Below the pieces are notes generated by a model. The model was not told where the DNA came from. It saw only the letters and a list, made by a program, of their open reading frames with translations, and ran no database searches. From positions 1 to 18,422 of the forward strand of contig JBFXAM010000088.1 in NCBI GenBank assembly GCA_050184295.1: a DNA stretch of 18,422 nucleotides. Direction: 5' to 3'. Shown one piece after another: positions 6,902-13,279 of the stretch (positions are counted from its first letter, which is position 1; each line of letters begins with the position of its first letter). Source of the stretch: JBFXAM01 sp050184295. Its GTDB lineage: Bacteria; Planctomycetota; Phycisphaerae; UBA1845; Fen-1342. A program made the position numbers and the translations under genes.

Positions 6902-7858
6902 TCAGCCGTCGATCGCGGCGATCGTGCGTGCGACGCCGGTTTCGAGCGCCGTCGGCGCGCTCGCGAAGCCCGCGGCGCGGAGCTTGCTCATGTCCGCCTG
7001 CGTGAAGTTCTGGTACTGGCGACTCACGTCCGCGGGCATGTCGATGAACTCGATGCGCGGCTCGCGTCCCAGCGCCGCGAAGACCGCGTGCGCCAGATCG
7101 AGAAACGTCCGCGCTGTCCCGGTCCCCGAGTTGTAGACGCCGTTCGGCGCGCCGCCCGCCGCGAGAAAGAGCATGTGATCGAGACAGTCCGCGACGAAGA
7201 CGAAGTCGCGCCGCTGCTCGCCGTCCGCGATCGCGGGGTCGTTCGAGCGAAAGAGGCGCACCGCGCCGGTCTCCAGCGCCTGGCGCCGCGCGTGCCACAC
7301 GACGCTCGCCATCCGTCCCTTGTGCCGCTCGCGCGGCCCATACACGTTAAAGAACTTCACGCCCGCCCAGCGCGGCGGGGCGGGTCGGTTCGCGGCGACC
7401 TGCGCGAGCGCCCACGCGTCAAAATCGTTCTTGCTCCTGCCATAGAGATTCAGCGGGCGGAGCTGCTCCGGCGGGGTGCGATCGTCGAAGCCGCGGGCTC
7501 CGTCGCCGTAGGTCGCGGCGCTTGAAGCGTAGACCAGGGGGCGCTCGTGCGCGGCGCACCAGTTCCAGAGACGTTGCGTATAACGGACGTTGACTTCTTC
7601 GAGAAAGCTCCAGCGCGTCTCGGTGGTGTCGCTGCATGCGCCCAGGTGAAAGACCGCGGCGGGGCTCAGGTCGCCCACTTCGAGCCGCGCGAGAAAATCC
7701 TCGTGCTCCAGCGGTGGATCGGCGGCCAGGCCGCGCAGGTTCTCGACGCTCGTCGGCGACGGCGCGCGGTCGACGAGGATCAGCTCGTCGCCGCGGCGCG
7801 CCAGTCGATGGGCGAGATTCGATCCGATGAAGCCGGCCGCGCCCGTGACCGCGATCAT
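6902..7858 (-). CDS. hldD: ADP-L-glycero-D-manno-heptose 6-epimerase
   Basis: A 318-residue extended short-chain dehydrogenase. GAAGFIG (6-12) binds NAD(P), and YGRSK (139-143) supplies the Tyr/Lys pair. HldD-specific marks are CSDTTE (75-80), YASSAATYG (110-118), NVYGPRERHKGRMASV (171-186, with the Lys used as second catalytic base in E. coli HldD) and QYQNFTQADMSKLRAAGF (281-298). It converts ADP-D-glycero- to ADP-L-glycero-manno-heptose for LPS inner core. The start ATG 7858 has AGGGG just upstream. It follows the SDR gene after 19 bases, so the two form an operon. Other heptose genes are not in the window. Confidence 0.92.
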   Translation of the reverse strand: MIAVTGAAGFIGSNLAHRLARRGDELILVDRAPSPTSVENLRGLAADPPLEHEDFLARLEVGDLSPAAVFHLGACSDTTETRWSFLEEVNVRYTQRLWNWCAAHERPLVYASSAATYGDGARGFDDRTPPEQLRPLNLYGRSKNDFDAWALAQVAANRPAPPRWAGVKFFNVYGPRERHKGRMASVVWHARRQALETGAVRLFRSNDPAIADGEQRRDFVFVADCLDHMLFLAAGGAPNGVYNSGTGTARTFLDLAHAVFAALGREPRIEFIDMPADVSRQYQNFTQADMSKLRAAGFASAPTALETGVARTIAAIDG

Positions 7859-7877
7859 GCCGTGCCCCTGCGCGGTT

Positions 7878-8972
7878 TCAGAAGAACGCCTTGGCCAGCC
7901 GCAGCGCGCCCTGCTTCCACGGCACGCGGTGCGTGACGCCGCTGGCGTTTTCGAACTTGTTGAGGTTCTTCAGGTACCACTCGTAGTTTCGCACGAGCGC
8001 GTCGCGGTTGCTGTACTTGGGCCGGAACCCGAGCACGCGCTCGGCCTTCTCGATCGAGACGAACGAGTCCTTCGACGCGGTTTCGTACACCCATTTATAG
8101 AGCGGGCTGAGCTTCAGCAGCTCAAGCACGCGCAGGGTCCAGATCATCGGCGCCGCGGGAAACCCGCGGATGCGCTTGCCGAAGCCGGCGCGGTCGAGCA
8201 CGGCCTGGTAGTCCTCGCGCATCGTGAGGAACTCCTTGGCGCCGATGTTGAACACGTCGTTGACGCGCTCGCGCTCGAGCGTGCAGCACAGGTAGATCGC
8301 GTCGCACAGGTCGTCCACGTCGAGCAACTGATAGCGGTTCTTCCCCGATCCGATCATCGGAAAGCCGCGCCCGTCCTTCGCCCAGTCATAGAAGATCGCA
8401 AAGACGCCGAGCCGCTCGGGACCAATAAAGCTCTTCGGGCGGATGATCGGGATGCACATCCCGTACCGGTCCCGCAGCTCCAAGCAAACCGCCTCGGCGT
8501 CGACCTTCGCCTGGCCATATGGGCCGACGCCGTGCAGCCGATCGTCCTCGCGCAGCGGATGGTGATCGGGGATCCCGTAGACTGCGGTCGACGACACGTG
8601 CACGGCGCGCTCGCAGCCCGCGTCGTGGGCGGCCTGGAGCACATTGCGCGTCCCGTCGACGTCGGTCGTGTGGATGTCGTGCGGCGAATAGAGCGGCAAC
8701 GCGGCCGCGCAGTGTACGACGATCTGGGCGTCGCGGGTCGCCGCGCGCACGGTGGCGGCGTCGCGGATGTCGCCGCGGACCTCGCGGATGCGGTCGCGGC
8801 AATCCGCGTAGTCGAATGGCTCGAGGTCGAGCGAGGTGACGCTATGGCCGCGCGCCAGCAGGTAGCGCACGAGATTGACGCCAAGAAAGCCGGCGCCGCC
8901 GGTGATCAGGTAGCGTTTCGGCGACTCGTCGGCGGGCAACGGAAGCGCCGAAACGGTGGACAATCCGGACAC
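7878..8972 (-). CDS. Extended SDR, NAD-dependent sugar-nucleotide epimerase/dehydratase-like
   Basis: A 364-residue protein. YLITGGAGFLGVNLV (21-35) is the Rossmann motif, VVHCAAALP (85-93) and HVSSTAVYG (125-133) are SDR strands, and YGQAK (152-156) gives the active-site Tyr and Lys. RPKSFIGPERLGVF (178-191) and YQLLDVDDLCDAI (214-226) are substrate and cofactor regions. The C-terminal about 60 residues (RNYEWYLKNLNKF onwards) go beyond the minimal fold and end in a basic tail. The start is GTG 8972 with GAGGG 9 bases upstream; another GTG lies six codons in. It is first of two genes with hldD, so an envelope-polysaccharide role is likely. The substrate cannot be read from sequence. Confidence 0.82.
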   Translation of the reverse strand: MSGLSTVSALPLPADESPKRYLITGGAGFLGVNLVRYLLARGHSVTSLDLEPFDYADCRDRIREVRGDIRDAATVRAATRDAQIVVHCAAALPLYSPHDIHTTDVDGTRNVLQAAHDAGCERAVHVSSTAVYGIPDHHPLREDDRLHGVGPYGQAKVDAEAVCLELRDRYGMCIPIIRPKSFIGPERLGVFAIFYDWAKDGRGFPMIGSGKNRYQLLDVDDLCDAIYLCCTLERERVNDVFNIGAKEFLTMREDYQAVLDRAGFGKRIRGFPAAPMIWTLRVLELLKLSPLYKWVYETASKDSFVSIEKAERVLGFRPKYSNRDALVRNYEWYLKNLNKFENASGVTHRVPWKQGALRLAKAFF

Positions 8973-9221
8973 TGCGGTTCACCCTCGTTCGCGGAGCGGC
9001 CTTCGCGCCGGCACGCCGCCGCGCGACACGCGTCGCGGGGCGGTGCGGCGTGCGCGAGCCGCCAACGGGCTCGACGCGGAGCTTCAGCCGCGTCGGCGGC
9101 GACGCCGGAGCCGCGCCAGCCCCCGCAGATTCCACGATCGCGGGCTGGGTACATTATCCGAAGCGTGGTCGGCGTGCGAACACGGCGCAATTCTCGGGTC
9201 GTGGGTCAGTTTGAACCGCGG

Positions 9222-9349
9222 GGCACGGGCGTCCCGCCCATTCATCTTGGTCTGGATGGTACGGGCGTCTGGCCCGTCCATGCCGGTCTGGGTGGCACGG
9301 GCGTCTCGCCCGTTCATGCCGCAAACACGGGCGAGACGCCCGTACCACC
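9222..9349. repeat. 36-bp tandem palindromic repeat array ending in an inverted unit
   Basis: Three direct units start at 9222, 9258 and 9294 with a 36-base period. Each opens GGYACGGGCGT and carries the self-complementary core ACGGGCG-TCT-CGCCCGT or a variant, then a spacer near TCATGCCGGTCTGGGT. The third unit is followed by an inverted copy: 9291-9313 and 9327-9349 form 23-base arms with one mismatch around a 13-base loop. The period is 12 codons, so it reads as repeated GTGVxPVH-like peptides in one plus frame, but no gene spans it. It resembles palindromic repeats I recall as scattered through planctomycete genomes. Confidence 0.8.
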
Positions 9350-9641
9350 CGTTCGAATTCACTTTTTCACGAAATGGACCCACTGCCCAATTCCGGGCGG
9401 AGTCGGCACGCCGCATCCGAGCGCCAACGGCCAGCGCGGCGCGACGCGGGCAGGCCCCCGAAGCGTTGCGCGTACTCGTTGGGTACGCATCCGTCGCGTT
9501 GGCGCGGGTCTTGCGCGCCGCCCCGCGCTGGCGCTTGCCGCTCGGATCTGCTGTGCACATGGATCGGCTGAACGCGTGCCCGCGCCGCCGACAGAGGTGC
9601 CTGCGCCGCTGCGGCGCGTGCGTGCTCCGCGTCAACGACGC

Positions 9642-9670
9642 GACCCCGCCGCGCGCGGCGCGACGGGGTC
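9642..9670 (-). terminator. GC hairpin downstream of the pseudopilin gene
   Basis: GACCCCG (9642-9648) pairs with CGGGGTC (9664-9670), with a further GC-rich inner palindrome. It lies 65 bases past the pseudopilin stop. There is no T-run, so terminator function is only possible. Confidence 0.25.
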
Positions 9671-9735
9671 CGTGCAGGATTGCGGGGCCGATTGGCGTCA
9701 GCTGGAGCGCGCGGATTCCGCGGGCGGCGCCGCGC

Positions 9736-10761
9736 TCAGTTCCAAATGCCGCTCAACCGGCGGTCGGGACCAACCATGGGGCTGAACCAGTTCATGCGGA
9801 CCATGGGCTTGGGGAAGTTGTCGTACTGCCAGCCCGGTCCGCGCCAGTAGGTGCGCCAAAAGCGGTTTCCCGCGGTCTGGAAGTCGCTGGGTCGATACAT
9901 GTCGCCTTCGCGGCGGAGCTGGATCGTACCGACGTGGCCGTCGACAAAGACGGCTTCGAACTTGCTCTGGCGTCCATGCCAACTCGCGACGTTGGTCGGG
10001 CGCTCGCCGATCTGGTATCCGAGGCTGATGCCGCCCATCTCCTTGGCGTTCGCGAGGGCCTGGATGAAGCGCGATTCCCAGAAGAGCAGGTTGCGCTTGG
10101 GATCGGCGAAGTCCTTGAGCGGGCGGCGATAAGCGCCCCAGCGGCGATACGGATATCGATCCTGCGGGTCGTCAAAGAGGTAGTGCTGCTTCACGTAGAA
10201 ATAGTCGCCCATGTAGCTGTTGCCCGAGGCCTTGAAGACGGACTCGGACCACACCAGCGAGTTGGGCGCGCCGGTCGCGTTGCGGGCGCGTTGCGAAGGC
10301 ACGCCCGGGTCGAGGCCTTTGTCACCCGGGCACTGCCACAGCGAATAATCCGCCTTGCGGGTGCGCGCGTTGTTCAGGTGCTTGCCGAGGTAAACCTTGT
10401 TCATGAAGCGACCCGTCGCGCCCTTCGCGGTCGCGCTGGCGTTGAACTCGGGGTCGAGTCCGTCGTCGCCGCCCCAGCAGTGATCGCCGGAGCCCATCCA
10501 GCGGAACGAGGTGACGCCGGCGCGATCCTCGCCCGTCGCGTCGTGCGCGATGTGCAGGCGCTCGAGCGAGTCCTCCTTGGAAAAATAGGTCGCGAAAGCG
10601 CCGTGCTCCTTCATGTTGGCCATGCACTTGACGCGCTGCGCCTGACGACGCGCGTCCTGGAGCGAGGGCAGCAGAATGGCCATCAGAAAGGCGATGATCA
10701 CGATCACGACGAGGAGTTCAATCAGCGAGAATGCGCGAAGGCGCAGACGAAAGACGTGCAT
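9736..10761 (-). CDS. Type II secretion/pilin-like pseudopilin of the planctomycete type
   Basis: A 341-residue protein with a class III prepilin leader: MHVFRLRLRA, then FSLIELLVVIVIIAFLMAIL (11-30) with Glu at mature position 5. Prepilin peptidase would cut before F11; the residue before it is Ala rather than the usual Gly. A long helix (LPSLQDARRQAQRVKCMANM, 31-50) leads into a globular domain rich in Trp, Tyr and Gly. Near the C-terminus WHGRQSKFEAVFVDGHV resembles the H-X9-DG motif of these proteins but has 11 residues between His and Asp-Gly. Such solitary pseudopilins occur in large numbers in planctomycetes and relatives; their role is unclear. The start ATG 10761 has GGGAG 6 bases upstream. 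Confidence 0.85.
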   Translation of the reverse strand: MHVFRLRLRAFSLIELLVVIVIIAFLMAILLPSLQDARRQAQRVKCMANMKEHGAFATYFSKEDSLERLHIAHDATGEDRAGVTSFRWMGSGDHCWGGDDGLDPEFNASATAKGATGRFMNKVYLGKHLNNARTRKADYSLWQCPGDKGLDPGVPSQRARNATGAPNSLVWSESVFKASGNSYMGDYFYVKQHYLFDDPQDRYPYRRWGAYRRPLKDFADPKRNLLFWESRFIQALANAKEMGGISLGYQIGERPTNVASWHGRQSKFEAVFVDGHVGTIQLRREGDMYRPSDFQTAGNRFWRTYWRGPGWQYDNFPKPMVRMNWFSPMVGPDRRLSGIWN

Positions 10762-10842
10762 GAGACACTCCCGAACGAGAATCCGGACCTGAGCGGACCT
10801 GCGACGCGCGACACGTCAAGAGAGAGTTGCTCGCGGCTGTCT

Positions 10843-10871
10843 AATACACCATGTTCGCCGCGCGCTTGCAA
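10843..10871 (-). promoter_or_regulatory. Candidate promoter for the pseudopilin
   Basis: On the minus strand TTGCAA (10866-10871) and TGTATT (10843-10848) are 17 bases apart, each matching four of six sigma-70 consensus bases. It lies about 80 bases before the ATG. The match is weak, and whether this host uses the same consensus is unknown. Confidence 0.25.
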
Positions 10872-10988
10872 GCTTGCGTTTGTCAAAATCGGAAGGCCGG
10901 TGTGCGGTTGCGTCGATCGTGGGGAATCGCGGAGGCCGCGCATCGGCGGACCGAGATCGCTCCCGAAATCCGCGTCGCGACTTCCGAA

Positions 10989-11017
10989 TTGTCGGCGCGG
11001 ACCGACGCCACTAAGAT
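10989..11017 (+). promoter_or_regulatory. Candidate promoter for the cyclophilin-FKBP gene
   Basis: TTGTCG (10989-10994) and TAAGAT (11012-11017) are 17 bases apart, each with four of six sigma-70 consensus bases. This places a start about 70 bases before the ATG at 11092. Weak but correctly spaced. Confidence 0.3.
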
Positions 11018-11091
11018 GCTCCCGGAGCCGCGCAACCGGTCTGCCACCAGCCGTGTGGCGCCGCGCGGCCAAAAAACCGCAAGGACATATT

Positions 11092-12207
11092 ATGAAACGA
11101 CTTATCTCGATTGCTGCGGGGCTGGCGTTGACCGGCGTCGCGGCTGCCCAGACTACCCAACCTACTGCGACACCCGCCGCCACGGACGACCCCATGCACC
11201 CACGCGTCAAGATGGAAACCAGCCTCGGAGATATCGTGCTGCAATTGGACGGCGAAAGGGCGCCGGTGTCCGTCTACAACTTCCTCCGCTATTGCGACGA
11301 CGGGTTCTACGTCAACACCATCTTCCACCGCGTCATCCCCACCTTCATGATCCAGGGCGGCGGTTACTCGCCCGAGATGGAGGAGAAGAAGTCCGGGCTG
11401 CGCGACGGCATCTTCAACGAGTGGAAGAACGGGCTGAAGAACGAGCGCGGGACCATCTCGATGGCGCGGCTCGGCGGCCAACCCAACTCCGCGACCGCGC
11501 AATTCTTCATCAACGTCGTCGATAACGACCGGCTCGACCGTCCGCAGCCGGACGGCGCCGCGTACGCGGTGTTCGGCAAGGTTGTCGAGGGCCTGGATGT
11601 CGTGGACAAGATCAAGTCGGTGGAATTGCTGTCGCACCCGAAGTACCCGTCTCCCAGCCCGGTCACGCCCAAGGAAGCGGTCATCATCAAGTCGATGAAA
11701 GTCGTTGGCGCCTGCGACACGAAGAAGATCGAAGCGAAGTGCAAGGAAGTCGTCGCCGCCGCCGAGGCCGAAGAGGCCAAGGCCAAGGCGATCCGGGACA
11801 TGGCGATCGACGACGTGGTCAAGAAGATCGAGGAAGAGCAGAAGGTCAAGCTGACGAAGCACGAGTCGGGCATCTGGACGGTCGTGCTGAAGGAAGGCGA
11901 CGGCGCGTCGCCCAAGTCGACCGACACCGTGAGCGTCCACTACACGGGCTGGCTCGTCGACGGTAAAAAATTTGACAGCTCGGTCGATCGCGGCCAGCCC
12001 GCCAGCTTCCCGCTCGACAAGGTCATCAAGGGCTGGACCACCGGCGTCGGACTGATGAAGGTCGGCGAGAAGCGCAAGCTCGTCATTCCGCCGGACCTCG
12101 GCTACGGCCAGCGCGGCAGCCCGCCGGTGATTCCGGCGAATGCGATCCTGATCTTCGACGTGGAGCTGTTGGGCATCGCACCGCCGCCGGGCGTCGGGAA
12201 GCCGTAG
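11092..12207 (+). CDS. Exported dual peptidyl-prolyl isomerase: cyclophilin plus FKBP domains
   Basis: A 371-residue protein with a signal peptide (1-19, cleavage likely after AAA). A cyclophilin domain (about 38-207) has FHRVIPTFMIQGGG (78-91, including the catalytic Arg) and GGQPNSATAQFFINV (128-142). An Ala/Glu/Lys-rich, probably helical linker (about 208-256) contains two Cys (208, 217). An FKBP domain (about 274-361) has VHYTGWLVDGKKFDSS (282-297), FPLDKVIKGW (306-315) and KRKLVIPPDLGYG (327-339). Both domains catalyse cis-trans isomerisation of X-Pro bonds, so this is likely a folding factor outside the cytoplasm. AAGGA sits just before the ATG. An upstream in-frame extension is not protein-like. 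The cyclophilin-first order differs from bacterial FKBP-first dual immunophilins as I recall them. Confidence 0.93.
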   Translation: MKRLISIAAGLALTGVAAAQTTQPTATPAATDDPMHPRVKMETSLGDIVLQLDGERAPVSVYNFLRYCDDGFYVNTIFHRVIPTFMIQGGGYSPEMEEKKSGLRDGIFNEWKNGLKNERGTISMARLGGQPNSATAQFFINVVDNDRLDRPQPDGAAYAVFGKVVEGLDVVDKIKSVELLSHPKYPSPSPVTPKEAVIIKSMKVVGACDTKKIEAKCKEVVAAAEAEEAKAKAIRDMAIDDVVKKIEEEQKVKLTKHESGIWTVVLKEGDGASPKSTDTVSVHYTGWLVDGKKFDSSVDRGQPASFPLDKVIKGWTTGVGLMKVGEKRKLVIPPDLGYGQRGSPPVIPANAILIFDVELLGIAPPPGVGKP

Positions 12208-12234
12208 CCCGACGGTTTGCCGACATACGACGCG

Positions 12235-12279
12235 ATCTGCCGGCATTCCCCAGCCGCTGTGCTGGGAATGACGGCAGAT
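12235..12279. terminator. Bidirectional hairpin terminator between convergent genes
   Basis: Arms of about 19-20 bases (12235-12254 and 12261-12279, starting ATCTGCCG and ending CGGCAGAT) pair around a 6-base CGCTGT loop with one mismatch and one bulged C. It lies between the stops of the PPIase gene (12207) and the PPK2 gene (12308), where both transcripts should end. No long T-run flanks it. The core CATTCCC...GGGAATG resembles dispersed bacterial palindromes, so it may also be a mobile repeat. Confidence 0.6.
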
Positions 12280-12307
12280 TGCGTTTGTGCAGAGGCCAGC
12301 GTCCGGA

Positions 12308-13114
12308 CTACGGAATCGTGATCGTCCGGGGATCGAAATTCGGCTCGGGGTACTTCATCTTCAGCGCTTCGAGCGTCTCGACGAGAATGCTCGTCACAAG
12401 CCAATCGCGATACCAGCGCTTCTCGGCGGGAATCACGAACCACGGCGCGTGCTTCGACGAGCATTTCTCCAGTACGGATTCGTACGCTTTCATGTACTCA
12501 TCCCAACGCGCCCGCTCGGTCAGGTCGGCGGCGTCGAACTTCCAGTGCTTCTTGGGGTTGTCGAGACGCTTTTGAAGCCGCCCGCGCTGATAGTCCTTCG
12601 AGATGTGCAGGTAGAACTTGCGGACCGTTGTGCCCTCGTCGTGCAGCAGCCGCTCGAACGCGTTGACGTGCTCGTAGCGCTCGCGCCACACCGCTTCGGG
12701 CCGCAGCCCTTTCACCCGCACGGCGATGATGTCCTCGTAGTGCGAACGGTTGAACACGCCGATGTCGCCGCGCGGCGGCAGGGCGCGCTGGATGCGCCAG
12801 AGGAAGTTGTGCGCGAGTTCGTCGCCGGCGGGGGCCTTGAAGCTCGTCACGCGGCAGCCGGCGGGGTTGAGCCCGCTGAAGACGGCGCGGATGGTGCTGT
12901 CCTTGCCGGCGGTGTCCATCGCCTGGAGCACGACGAGCAAGGAGCGCTGGTGCTCGGCGTAGAGCAGTTCGGCGAGATCGATCAGGCGCTCGCGGAGCGT
13001 CTCGTGCTGCGCTTTGCCGTCCTCCGGCTGCATGCCGCCGTCGTCGGCCGTGGGCCGGTCGGCGAGCCGCACTTTCGACCCGGGATCGATGCGATAGCGA
13101 TCGAGCTTGGACAT
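12308..13114 (-). CDS. ppk2: Polyphosphate kinase 2 family (polyphosphate:nucleotide phosphotransferase)
   Basis: A 268-residue PPK2-fold kinase. Walker A is in VVLQAMDTAGKDSTIRAVFS (61-80), Walker B in FNRSHYEDI (121-129), and the basic lid region in KDYQRGRLQKRLDNPKKHWK (173-192). GLNPAGCRVTSFKAPAGDEL (81-100) is typical of the family. PPK2 enzymes move phosphate between polyphosphate and nucleoside mono- or diphosphates. The single-domain length and motifs fit the class that acts on AMP/ADP, but the class is not certain. I place the start at ATG 13114, because GGAGG lies 7 bases upstream and the N-terminus then looks like its relatives. An in-frame GTG at 13249 adds 45 Arg-rich residues and is less likely. 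It is the last of the minus-strand run here. Confidence 0.92.
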   Translation of the reverse strand: MSKLDRYRIDPGSKVRLADRPTADDGGMQPEDGKAQHETLRERLIDLAELLYAEHQRSLLVVLQAMDTAGKDSTIRAVFSGLNPAGCRVTSFKAPAGDELAHNFLWRIQRALPPRGDIGVFNRSHYEDIIAVRVKGLRPEAVWRERYEHVNAFERLLHDEGTTVRKFYLHISKDYQRGRLQKRLDNPKKHWKFDAADLTERARWDEYMKAYESVLEKCSSKHAPWFVIPAEKRWYRDWLVTSILVETLEALKMKYPEPNFDPRTITIP

Positions 13115-13121
13115 GCGCTGG

Positions 13122-13126
13122 CCTCC
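13122..13126 (-). promoter_or_regulatory. Ribosome binding site that fixes the PPK2 start
   Basis: The minus strand reads GGAGG, then seven bases to the ATG at 13114. No comparable site precedes the longer in-frame start at 13249. Confidence 0.65.
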
Positions 13127-13217
13127 GAATCGCCCCGTGCCGCGCGATCCGGTCCGCGCGACCGCGGCTTCGACGGTTCGTTTTCGCCGTCGCCACAACG
13201 CGGCGGCGCGCTGGAGC

Positions 13218-13235
13218 CGCGGGCTTTGGCCCGCG
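13218..13235. repeat. Short GC hairpin resembling a dispersed palindrome
   Basis: CGCGGGC and GCCCGCG form a perfect 7-base stem with loop TTTG. The surrounding GGAGCCGCGGGCTTTGGCCC resembles a widespread bacterial interspersed palindrome. It lies in the 165 bases between the MFS gene and ppk2. It could end transcription of the transporter gene, but no T-run follows. Confidence 0.35.
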
Positions 13236-13279
13236 CGGACGTCCGTCACGCGGCGCGCCGCGGAATCGAGAATAGCGAC

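Larger units (their letters stand above)
8973..9735. other. 763-base non-coding stretch with palindromic repeats
   Basis: No frame on either strand shows recognisable protein. Long open frames here are Arg/Pro-rich artefacts of high GC. It holds the palindromic repeat array at 9222-9349 and a GC hairpin at 9642-9670. A GATAAT on the minus strand (9153-9158) is a weak -10 candidate for the SDR-hldD operon. The rest (9354-9640) shows nothing I can name. Confidence 0.6.
10762..11091. other. Divergent intergenic region between pseudopilin and PPIase genes
   Basis: These 330 bases lie between divergent starts and should hold both promoters. I see one candidate for each direction (listed separately) and a good AAGGA ribosome site before the plus-strand gene. 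Long plus-strand frames crossing this region carry no family motifs. Confidence 0.55.

Noticed and set aside
9222..9349. CRISPR array, suggested by the 36-base period
   Set aside because: The spacers are as conserved as the repeats, the units are palindromic throughout, one unit is inverted, and there are no cas genes.
9084..9635. Minus-strand 183-codon frame as a hypothetical gene
   Set aside because: Its only patterned part is the translated palindromic repeat; the rest is Arg-rich with no ribosome site or family match.
8956..11091. Plus-strand in-frame extension of the PPIase gene back to 8956
   Set aside because: It runs through the repeat array and antisense to the pseudopilin. The signal peptide and AAGGA site at 11092 mark the true start.
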